Under the pieces are notes generated by a model. The model did no database searches, was not told the origin of the DNA, and saw only the letters and a program-made list of their open reading frames with translations. The translations under genes and the position numbers were made by a program. Positions 1-41,300 of a stretch of 64,000 nucleotides of DNA are shown here, piece by piece. Position 1 is the stretch's first letter; each line of letters starts with the position of its first letter. The stretch is taken from the NCBI GenBank assembly GCA_009760855.2, contig WPIO01000063.1, positions 1,485,001-1,549,000 of the forward strand, given 5' to 3'. Origin of the DNA: Cristatella mucedo (taxonomy: Eukaryota; Bryozoa; Phylactolaemata; Cristatellidae).

Positions 1-94
1 TTACGAGAGGCCAGCAATGCACACCAGCACCGTTCGAGAAGCGAGTTGCACGACCTATGCCCAGCAGGGACAAGAAAGCAGATAAACAATTCAC

Positions 95-30322
<30,228 letters not shown>

Positions 30323-30660
30323 CCTTATAACAAGGAGGGAATTTACCGGAAGCAAGAGGGACAACCCAGGCACGTCGTGGGCGTGGTTGGTAGGTTGCAC
30401 CGCACTGATGCGTGAGCAGTTTCTTTAAGCTCCACCGTGTAGCCATCCAGTGACAGAGCCTTCTTTTCTTGCTGTACCACAAAATTATGATGGGAATTTT
30501 TATTAGTGGTTTTTCCGTCTATAATATAGCTGCGGCTGACTTGGTGGAGCTGCGAAATGACGGCCGGCGATGGCTTACTAGCGATGTGGCAGAGACTGAA
30601 CGTGGTAGTTCGAAGCTGTTCTTTTATTAAGTTATAGCTGTAGCCTGACTTTTGAGTTCT
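30323..30660 (-). promoter_or_regulatory. Presumed STRIP promoter / 5' UTR region
   Basis: CpG-containing unique sequence directly upstream of the STRIP start codon and between it and LINE-A copy 30750-31607. No TATA box was recognised. The assignment is positional only. Confidence 0.35.
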
Positions 30661-30749
30661 TCAGCATAAATAATTGTCAACTACGTATGTGCGGAGGAAG
30701 TTGGCACTATCGAATGGTATCACGCCATCTCCTGATTTGACGACACTCA

Positions 30750-31607
30750 ATCTGTTTAATCTGCACGTAATCAAGGTGTCAATTTCCAAAGTGACCTTCC
30801 GTTGGACGACCACATCAGCTCCACAGTCAAATCTGCCTACTCAGCTACATAAAATTTATAAAATTCGGGCTCATTTAGATAAGGATACCACATCTAAGTT
30901 GGTCCATGCATTTGTGACATCCCGTGTTTACTTCAGTAACTCGCTGCTTGCTGGTCTACCGGCATGTGCAATCAGGCTCTTACAGCTGGTGCAAAACTCT
31001 GCAGCTAGGCTTTTCTGTCACGAGCATCGCAGTTGCCACAAAAACACCACTTCTCGCCGACCTGCACTGGCTCCCAGTCAAGCAACGGATCGACTTCATG
31101 GTTTTGTCGCTCGCTCTTAGGTTCCTTCATTCTTTGGCTCCAGCCTATTTCTCAGATCTACTTCCCTACCGGGCCAAACGTCGTACTACCCGCTTTTCGG
31201 AATCTATCTTTTTACCAGTATCTCGTACAAACCTCAAATCCTTTGGAGACCGTGCATTTAGTTCGTATGCTCGCATAGCCTGAAATTCACTCGGACTTGC
31301 ATCAAAACATCTCCTGATTGACCACATTAAAAAGGACTAAAAACGCACCTATTTAGGACAGCATTTAGTTGTTCCCCGTGATTCGTTCTTTATGTGCTTA
31401 TGCGTGCTGACACTGTGCATGTTGCCACTAACCATATTTGCCTACTGACCCTGTGCATGTCACCCCTAACCATGTTAATCATGTTGCTTATCAAGCATGA
31501 TTTAACTCACCATTCAATTGCATTTCCCTTTGCAGCAAATGTAAAGCGCCTAGAAAGAGATTAAGTTCTCTGAGGGCGCTTTATCAAGTGCATTATTATT
31601 ATTATTA
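30750..31607 (+). mobile_element. LINE-A copy, 5'-truncated and decayed
   Basis: Covers only the region after the RT core ([22 protein letters not shown]) with frameshifts, then the standard 3' UTR and (ATT)n tail at 31590-31607. Located upstream of the STRIP start codon in the opposite orientation. Confidence 0.88.
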
Positions 31608-31679
31608 TTAAGTCTTCCTACTGAGCTGTGAATTCGAGTAGATCCTCACGTGACATTTTCATATCGGTTTTCGATGACG

Positions 31680-31770
31680 TAAATGAAACTAGCAGCTGCC
31701 GGAACTGTAACTCGGCTCACATTCCAGGACGCTGCCCAGCACGCGACCACCGTTGCAATACCTGTGGTGT
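31680..31770 (+). mobile_element. Gag zinc-knuckle remnant of an LTR retrotransposon
   Basis: Encodes CRNCNSAHIPGRCPARDHRC then NTCG: C-x2-C-x4-H-x4-C followed by C-x2-C, the arrangement found in gypsy/BEL gag C-termini. Stops follow within about 15 codons. No LTR or pol seen nearby. Confidence 0.55.
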
Positions 31771-31937
31771 GGTTTGTGTTTCTCTGTGAGCATGATTCAG
31801 ATCGCTGGGAAAGCCGGCACACTGACTGGGCAGGCAGACTGGTAGTGCCCTAAACCACCCAAGGGCCTAACAGCTGGTGGCCACAGCCACCAGCTGTTAG
31901 GCCCTGGCATTATGGAATTATGGAATATTTAAATAAT

Positions 31938-32098
31938 ATAGTCCATCTGTATAGCACCATAAGAGGACTTCACCACTATACAGGTGCTCTAAATAGACCG
32001 CAGTGCTCGTGCCCATGACCATGATCATCAAAAACATTCACCTTGACCTTGATCGGGCTAGCACATTAACCACTGGACCAAACCAGCACAGCACTATC
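31938..32098 (-). mobile_element. SINE-2 copy, diverged
   Basis: Tail-like TCTGTATAGCACCATAAGAG and A-box region TTAACCACTGGACCAAACCA. Confidence 0.7.
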
Positions 32099-32345
32099 GG
32101 GGAAGGTCAAGCAGTCAGAACTAAGCCGAAATGGGGCCAGATCGTGACCTCAAAGTTGGTCCATTTAGTCGGCTACGGCCGGATGGCCCCACTGCCAATT
32201 GCTTGTATCACATGCCTCAATAAGCACCCTCTATTTCATTGGTCAACACTATAACAGGTGTTATTCGCGACCTCAAAAATTATGAATCGTGACAATTTTA
32301 TTCTTGCAATCTAACCTTCGTACATCAAATTTATAATATATATAT

Positions 32346-32496
32346 ATATAATACTTCATTTGTATAGCGCCCCAAGAGAACTTAATCTCTATTCAGGCGC
32401 TTCACATGTGCCTCGGGGCTCGAGGAGCCCACGACCTCAGCCTGACGTTGGGTTGGTCGGGGCAAGCACCTTAACCACTGGACCAAACCAGCTCGG
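32346..32496 (-). mobile_element. SINE-2 copy (tRNA head, LINE-A-like tail)
   Basis: Reverse strand: A box TGGTCCAGTGGTTAAGG (32475-32491), diverged B box GGGCTCCTCGAGCCCC, then the tail AAGCGCCTGAATAGAGATTA and a stem-loop shared with the LINE-A 3' end. Confidence 0.8.
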
Positions 32497-32950
32497 CAAA
32501 TGCCCCTTGCCATTCGTGTAAGGACAGCTGATGCTTTCATCGATTAGGCAGGTAGGAGGCTGACCACCAGCTGCCAGTTCCGAGAGTTGTGGCCCCCCAT
32601 CCCACTCCCACATTGCAGGAAAGCTGTGTGCATTAGTCAGGCTTGAGGCTGCTCTCCATAGACCTGCGCAGCCTTACTCGGCGGCTAGCTTCGACTGGTG
32701 CGGCTGCCTCAGCTCAGGCACAGCTAGGGATAGTTAGGCCACCCCCGCTGCCTCCTCGAGCAGCTCTGCTCAAACTCCTGTGGAGGTGGTAGCAGCAGCA
32801 GCAGCCGCAACAGGTCTGCAGATCGAGAGGTTGCACTGAAAAGAGCAGCTGACTGAGCACCAGATTGTGCCTGATCGGTTACAGTAGCAACAGCAGCTCA
32901 GCTGCTAGCCATGAACTGAGGAGCAATGGCCCGTGAACGAGGCAATTCAT

Positions 32951-32956
32951 TTTATT
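32951..32956 (-). terminator. Likely polyadenylation signal AATAAA of the spermidine synthase gene
   Basis: The canonical hexamer sits about 170 bp after the stop at 33123. No other AATAAA was noticed between the stop and it. Confidence 0.5.
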
Positions 32957-33122
32957 CTTTATACGTCAGCTGGTGGCAATCGTGCACCCAGAGTAGCCGG
33001 CAGCAATGGCTGCATCACGAAGCAGTCAGTCGGCGAATTGCTTGCGTGCCAAGAATGGTGCCAATACCTATGTGCAAGAAGGCCGACTTTTACTGATAAC
33101 ATGTTCACACTGCAATCACTAG

Positions 33123-33326
33123 TCAGGGTGCAGCAAGCAATGGGTGGCAAGTTGGCTTATGTCGAAGGTGGCTGCTGCAAACACGTCGAGATGCAGTGAG
33201 CGCTACCTTTTTGGCAAACTGTGGTAGCACAAATGCAGCTCGGTGAATAGCGGAATTGTAGTACTTCAGATTGAACTCTACTTCTTCGTCGGAGAAAGCC
33301 TTCTGGGGCTGCTCAAAGCAAGTTCC
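33123..33326 (-). CDS. SRM: Spermidine synthase exon 7 (stop)
   Basis: Encodes [19 protein letters not shown], the typical C-terminal block, then reads on for 24 residues to TGA at 33123. The usual protein ends about nine residues after this block. A GT directly after FAKK could instead be a donor to an unseen last exon. AATAAA lies about 170 bp downstream. Confidence 0.88.
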   Translation of the reverse strand, partial: GTCFEQPQKAFSDEEVEFNLKYYNSAIHRAAFVLPQFAKKVALTASRRVCSSHLRHKPTCHPLLAAP

Positions 33327-36300
33327 CTGTGAAGTGGTGCAGCATCAGGGAGTGCGCCAATCAACAACAAGTGGCCACTGAATCCGTGCACAAGCAGCAG
33401 GCATATCTAGCATGCCACACTCGGACGTCGGTCGTTGGACGTTTTGGTCACGAGCGTTTTCGACCCAGGCGTTTCGGCCACTTACGGTTTTCCTACAGAC
33501 TGTGGCTTGGGTAATAATAATAATAATAATGCATTTGATAAAGCGCCCTCAGAGAACTCAATCTCTTTCTAGGCGATTTAAAAATATAATTCATTTATAA
33601 AGCGCCCCAAGAGAACTTAATCTCTATTCAGGTGCTTCACATATGGCTTGGGGCTCGAGCCCACGACTTCAGCCAGACCTTGGTCGGGGCGAACACCTTA
33701 TCCGATAGACGAAACCAGCTCAGCCGGTACAGGCCTGTAGCCAGCTGCTGCAGCTTAACCAACGACCTGCCTCAGGTCAGCCATGTTTTTCAAGCACAAC
33801 GAGCATAACTGCAAGCATTTGAATGTCCACCTACCTAACCACCAAAACCAATAGAAGTTTCATGTAATCTGTGGTGTCGACGGCTCACAGGAATGATCAC
33901 ATCTTGACGTCGTAGTCTAGTGATTATGCACATTGTATGCTTAACCCAGAGTGCTTTCGGAGTTATTTCTTGGAGTGTGCAATCGTAGCTATTTCGTAGC
34001 TCTGTACAAATTGCAGGCTAAGGGACGTCTTAGCAGACGAATCTCTGTTTTGAAAGCCAAAGCATATACTCACTTGGCAGAAGCATCCGGGCTAACAAGT
34101 CTAACGTCCAAGTCCACAATATCTAGGCCCTAAGGCCGAAGTGGCCCATTACAGAAATATCCAAAGTCTAACCATCCGTCGTCGAACCGCTGGGAGGGGG
34201 CTAATAGTATGCTATACATACCGTGAAAACTATCTATAGCTTCTGAGCAGTCGATGGGGCCAACTAGTTTTGCAGCAAGGTCTTGCATGATGTAAGAAAT
34301 CGATAATGCAGCAAAAAGGAAAACCGAACGGAAGTGCTGCTGTCCTGATTTAAATTACAGATTATGGTGTTTTCCTTTGACGATGTCGTGTGCTTCAGCA
34401 CCTCAGCATTTGCGAAACCCCTGGATGGAGTCCAAGTTCTTTTGGGGTGCTATAAAAATGAATTGCATTTGCTATTTCCTTTAAGCCATTGAGGAATTAA
34501 AAGAATCTTTTAAAGTTAATCCCCGTGTCTTAAATCGGTCAGTTGCCATAAGTAATGGTTTTACATATACAGTCAGCCCCCCCCCCGACTTACGAAATAG
34601 GGACCACAACTTGACGTGAGTTGAATTTTCGTAAGTCGAGAAAGGTATGTCATGCATGGTATGTCCCACAAGCATTGCTGCCAGATATTGTTACTGCTTT
34701 CGGCATTGTCAAATGCACCGACCACGTGCAGATTTTGAAAGTTTTTCTAGGATAGATTTTGATTTTAGAGCTTGTTTGCGAGACCATTGCCAAGTTCGCT
34801 TCTTCAAAATTTTGTAAGTCGGAGCATCGAAAGTCGGGCAGGGCTGACTTATGTGTTTGTGTTGTGTGTGTGTGTGGGTGTGTGTGTGTGTGTGCGCGTG
34901 AGTTTGTGTTGTGTGTGCGTTTGTTGTGTGTGTGTGAGCATGAATGCATGCGTATGTGTGTGGATATATGGTTTGTACCAAGGGAAAACCAGGTAGAAAA
35001 ATCCAAGTTTGTTTTGTGAGGCTGGGCTAACTGTCCATTGATGTAGTCGATGAGGCAAAAGCTTGCTAGGTCAGATGTGAGCTTGCCATCAATATCGGGT
35101 CGCACAAATTTGCCTAAGCACTACGATGGTATACAAACAGTTCGGCACGTGCCCTCCCATCAGTGTAAAATAGAACCGGGATTCTACCACGGCCACTAAA
35201 CCTAAAAAGCTCAAATGTTCTTACCAGACACCAGCAGAGATAGTGATACTGATGATGATAAATATGCAAGATGCATGTACAAACATACTGCTGGTTGAAA
35301 GAGCTGAGTAATCTATGCACAGGTCTATTCAGACAGCAGCGAATCAACACGTAGCTATAGTAGTTGTGACTGCTGCTGCAGCAGTCCATTTGCATTCCAC
35401 GTACCTTATCGAGGCTGCATATCATAATGCCGAGCTGTCCCGTAGGGAATGAAGGTGTTGACATGAAAGCATTGGATACCACCGGAAACAACACCGAGCT
35501 AAACTGTAGCATGTTTGAGATCAGCTCTAAATGCAGCCACAAACTCTCCCCTGCAATTATGAACACACAGGTATGCAGGGGCACAGTAACAACCGCTCAA
35601 TTCATACATAATAAAGCAGTCGAAGCTTGAAGCCGTCTGAACAGCACAGAACGCTTGCCGACGAGCAAGACCACTGGTTTGTTTCACCTCTCACAGAGCA
35701 GGGTGAAGCACGACTCTCTTCTCCCCTCTTGCCCACAGGAGTCTCACGACTCACTTGCCATAACAATTACCAATAACACGTTCCACTTTTCTACTACACC
35801 GAGTGTCACAGCCCACTCGTACAACGATCAGGGGCAGTGTCATCAATTAAATGAAACCACAAGCCAAACAGAAGTGTGGGATAAGCAGAGCTTTGCCAGT
35901 AAAGGCTGTAAAAACATTTCCGGTTGTAATAAGCCACCAAGCAGGTAAAGACATTGTCCAGGAGCTAGCTGGTCGATCTGAATCCTTGAGTCCAATCTAA
36001 ACCGTGCATTTACTTGGCCGTTGTAAGCACACGACCGACGACTACAAAATCCAGCTACAAAGACACCCATCTGGTTCCAAGAACTAGTAGCAATTTCAAA
36101 TTTAGCTGGTAGGCTGATAGTCCCTACCCTCAAGTCATTAAAAGTCATCAAAGACATCAAATCAGTATACAAATGTAGTGGCTTTGCTCGGGTTAAGCCA
36201 TATCGACTGCACGCAATTTGGTCCTAGTAAACTAGTCGACCAATGGCAGCTTGCATACATTGTAGCAAAATGAAATCACGACAAACGAAAGCCCTGAGGC

Positions 36301-38335
36301 GATAAGATACAAATCACAAACTAAAAAAATACTAGCTGATTTAACAGCATCTTTTATATAGTGACAGAATGGAATGTAATGTAATTCTGTAACTCCATAA
36401 AATCCATACAGACTAAGTGGGTGTTACACAGGAGAGTTTTGTATAGCGCACTCACAGCCTAAGAGGCTTTCGGTTCGCATTCGGTAGCCAACCGACTTCT
36501 TCTCACGAAACAAAGAGAAAGTGGAAGCATAACAGTCAGGAGAGCAGTTGAGTTATTGAGTAGCATGCAAGTAGCAGCTCAGGACCGCTAGAAAGGATGA
36601 ACCATCATCGGACAGCAGGAGAGTAGTTTTGGGTGCATCAGAATCGTAGAAGCATGTTCCGAAGTCTAAATTGCTGTCGACCTGCAGAGCTAAAGCCTCT
36701 GTCGCGCATGGTCTTTAAGTGGAGGAAAAGTACAGCTAACATATTGTCCACACAGGACCTGAGGTCACGAGGAGGCTGAAACTGGTGCAGCAGTTTAGCT
36801 AGGTATGGAGGAGCCAAGCCGTGGCAGGCCTTGTGGGTCAGCATAAGAACTTGGATCTGTATCCGTTGATCGAACGGCAGCCATCCTAGCTCTTTTAGCA
36901 AAGGAGACACGTGGTCAAACCTCTGGGACTCGAAGATTAGCATTGCAGCCATATTCAGAGCCATCTGCAGTGGCCTAGTGTCTTTCTTTGGTAGCGCAGC
37001 CAACACAGAATTACAATAATCAAGCCAAGATAGAACTAAGGCGCTAGTTGAATTTTTTGTAAGCAACCGTGGAAGACAGCTCCTAATCTTAGATAGGGAA
37101 CGGACGTGATGGCTAGCTGTAGAAGCAGTCTTCTGAATGAAGCATTTAAAATATAGGCAGCTGTCCGTCGAAAACGACACCAAAGTTTCGTGAGCACTTG
37201 GTTATGGTCGCACAACAGCCTCACCTATTAGAAGAGCAAAGCCTTTTAATCCAGCAACACACTTAGGGTGTCCCATGAGCAGCAGTTCAGTTTTATGGTA
37301 ATTTAGTTTCAAGAAGTTTTCCAGAAGACCCTTTTTGCCTACCGCGACCCCTTACCTCAGCGATAAAGGATCGCCCACTGCAGGATTCGAACCCACGGCA
37401 TCCAGACGGAGGTCGCGATAAGCAACTGTCTTACTTGGTGTGCCATCATGGCTCACTTAAATAGAGCACCAGTCGCGAGCACATCCTATGAGACATGATT
37501 TTAAGCATAGAGCGAGTTGGTGCTTGCACATAACATTTAAGAACGATTGATAAACCTGTGTATGTTCAAGTTAGTATGTTAGTACGCTCAACATTTAGTA
37601 TGTTCAAGCCAGGTGAAAGCACGATCTTGCAAACACGGATTGCATTCTGCATGCGTATGGACCTGAGCGCACATCCGCCCATATAAAGGCAAGCAATCAC
37701 AGAAAGTGTGAACGATTAATAGATGCAGCTGTGCTCCATACCGAATCATCAGAAGAAGAATAAAAGAGTGCCCCTCCTGGCAGCTCCTGCCAGCCGGGTA
37801 CGTATTAGCACGGTCTTCGAAACAACAACAGCGGCAACGGCAACAACGGCAAGAGCGAATCAGCCAGAAGATAAAGAAAAAGGTGTTACAACTCAGCAAG
37901 TGAGTAATACAGCCAACTGGCTTCCTGCCAGAATATGAGATGACCGTTCAAGCATGGCTGCATCACCGTATGCTATATATATATACTACTGCGGCCAGGA
38001 TAGGAGTCGTGCCTTGCTATTTGAAGCAGGCTTCCTAATAGAAAACGTGGCTTCTTACACTGCTCTCAAAGCTCTGTGCTCTGTGCGATCAAACAACAGT
38101 GGCTCAGGGGCTGCACATCTTCGCCAATGTGTACTTACCTTGTGCAGAGACGATGCCACCGGGTCTCAAAGCCTTCTTCACTCGTGTAAAGAATGACTGC
38201 CCAAAGAGCTCCGAAGCAGGACCTAAAATCGTTGCACCGAGCACTGTGTGATGGCAGAATTAGCAATCAGGTCGATAGAAATCAGACGAGGGAGCAAAAA
38301 TATGGATGCGATTCGGCATGGATGTGCACACAAGC

Positions 38336-38371
<36 letters not shown>

Positions 38372-41300
38372 CACTTAATAAAGCGCCCTCAGAGAACTTA
38401 ATCTCTCTCTAGGTGCTTTACATTTGCTGCAAAATGAAATGCAATTGAATGGTGAGTAAAGTCATGCGCTTGATAAACAAACAAAATGAACAACATGGTT
38501 AGGGGTGACATGCACAGGGTCACCATCCATCGTAAGGTTTTTCCCTGCCCAGGTCGTATTGTTGAGTCTTGCAGCAGGTTATTTTTAATGGCCCACTGCT
38601 AGCAGGGTGCAGGCAGCACAGATCCCTGTGCAGCTATAAAAACCAGGCAATCTAGTCAGGTCATTTTGCATTGCAATGTTGCTGAACTAGAATGCATTAA
38701 AGTCTGGCCGGCTCGTTTGCGAACCCTCCGACAGGTAAGGCAGTACAATGACGTAAAGGAAATAGTCGATATATAACTAATTCATATAGTGCCCTAGGAG
38801 AACTTAATCTTTATTCAGGCGCTTCCCATATGACACGGGGCTCGAGACCACGACATCGGTCATCAAATTCGTTCACATTTACCTCGGTCGTCAAAGGCCA
38901 GCACCTTAAACACTGAGCCAAACCAACCAATGAGACAAAACAATGACAGTCGAAGCCTCAACAGGCTGTTTGTGCCTAGGCCTTGCACTCTTAGCCATAT
39001 TTGCTAGACTACGGTAGGCGATGTTACATAGAGGACGGTGCACAGGGCAGGGCTCTTCATGCCCACACGCACATTGTGTAGTAATAATAACGATGCTACA
39101 TTTGATAAAGCGCCCTCAGAGAACTCAATCTCTTTCTAGGCTCTTTATGATTTCTGCATAGGAAACACGATCGAATGGTAAGTGGTGTCATGCTTGATAA
39201 CAACATGAATAACATGGTTAGGGCTAACATGAACAGACAGGGTCAGCGTGCAAGTGTGTTTTATAACTTTTTTAAAATGTGGTCATGTCAAGGGTTGTCG
39301 TGACGGAAATTGGGAGTGAGTTCCAGGCTTTGGGAGAATACGAACTAAATGCATGGTCTCCAAAAGATTTGAGGTTTGTATAGATACACAGTTATATTCC
39401 AAAAAGCAGGTGGTACACTGCTTGGCCCGGTGGGGCAATAGATCTGATAGGTAGGCTACAGCCAAAGAATGAAGAGACCTAAAAGTGAGCGACAAAACCT
39501 TGAAGTCGATCCGTTGCATGATTGGTAGTCAGTTCAGGTCGGCCAGAAGTGGTGTGATATGGCAAGTGCGATGCTCACGACAGACAAGCCTAGTTACAGG
39601 GTTTTTCCTCAGCAGTAAGAGCCTGATTGCACATGCCGATTGACCAGCAAGCAGTGACTTACAGAAGTCAAGACGGGATGTCACAAATGCATGGACCAAC
39701 TTAGATGTGGTATCCCTATCTAAGCAAGCCTAAATTTTAGCAAAGTTATGTAGCTGAAAGTAGGCAGACTTGATTGTGGAGCTGATATGGTCATCTAACG
39801 AGAGGTCACTTTGGACCAGAACACCTAGATTTTGTGCAGATTTAATTGAATATATGCTGGCAGAGCCGATTTTGAGAAGTAGCCATTCCAATTTGTGAAT
39901 CACATTCGGTTTGCCCATAATAGGTAAGTTAGTTTTATCATCCTTCAATTTAAGAAAATATGTTGCCATCAATGTGTGGATGTCATCAATACATGCAGCA
40001 AGAGAGTTAAGAGAGTTCGAGGTGCTCGAAGGCTGGGAGGGATCAAAGCAAAGGTACAACTGAGCATCATCCACATAGAAGTGAAAGGATTGGCAATCAC
40101 GTCGGCGAGAGGGAGAGTATAAACCGTGAAAACAACCGGACCTAGTGCTAATCCCTGAGGTACCCCATATATCAGAGGTACCTCGGGTGATCATTGTCCA
40201 TTCACAATAATACTCCGGAGTCTCCCACTGAGATAGGACCTGAACCAGGGCAGAGCAGTGCCAGTGATGCCCAGACGAGATGAGAGGTGCTCAAGAAGGA
40301 CTTGGTGATTGATAATATCTAAAGCTGCCGAAAGATTGAGCAAGACAAGTAGAGATACTCCACCCATGTCTGCATTCCTAAGTAGGTCGTTGTACACACG
40401 AAGCAATGCTGACTCTGTGGAGTGATTAGCTCTAAAGCGAGACTGGAACTTACTATCAAGGCTTAAAGTTTCGCTATATGAGTTCAGCTGGTCTGCCACG
40501 ACTCGTTCCAGTGTCTTTGATAGGGATGTTAGAAGGGGGCTGGGCGGTAGTTGCTCAAGTCCTCTTGGTCTAGTGTTGCTTTCTTGAGTAGTGGCCTGAC
40601 TACAGCTTTTTTGAACGGTGTTGGGACGTGACTTAAGGCTAATGACATATTAACGATGTTAGTTAGACATGGCAACAGCAGAAGATCAATGCAGCGTAAG
40701 AGCAGGACAGTGGGAATAGGGTCCAAAGGACTTGTTGTCTTCTTTGATTGGGATATGAACTTCAGGATGAGGTCACTAGTGACCTGCCAGTGTATGCCCA
40801 CGCCGTCAATGTGCAACTGACTTTTTGCTTCTCAGCTGCTTGCCTGCCGCTGGCAGATCTTGACTTGAAATCTCTCTCCAGAATGATATGCATGTATTCA
40901 TTTATTTCCTCGGTGCACGAGTAGATGCCCACATCTTTGCATTCGTTCAGTGACAAATGCGTGCTCTCGTGTTATGTAGGTTTATGCTTTGTTGCAATAA
41001 CAGACCAAACCCAAGGACAGGTTTCAGGACACTCTGTTATTACCAGAATTATGTGGAAGTCTTTATCAACCATGGTACCCGATCAGTAAGGCCCATCATT
41101 GATTGGCTGCTTGTGGGCTGTTTGATGGCAATCAAGTGGCGCTTAAGGGTTCTTTTTCGTGGCCTAATCGATCGAGGTGGGTCATGACCGGTAGGCACAG
41201 CTTCCAGACGGGCAGGCAGACACACACCAGGCACAGCAGCTTGTGCGTTGGTGCATTCGAACCATCGATCGTATATATTAAAGAGGAGTGCTCTACCGTG

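Noticed and set aside
34709-35105. THTHTH-rich frames
   Set aside because: Antisense reading of the GT-rich tract.
38337-38372. Possible CRISPR or other spaced array
   Set aside because: It is an (AAT)n LINE tail; no spaced direct-repeat array of CRISPR type occurs in the window.
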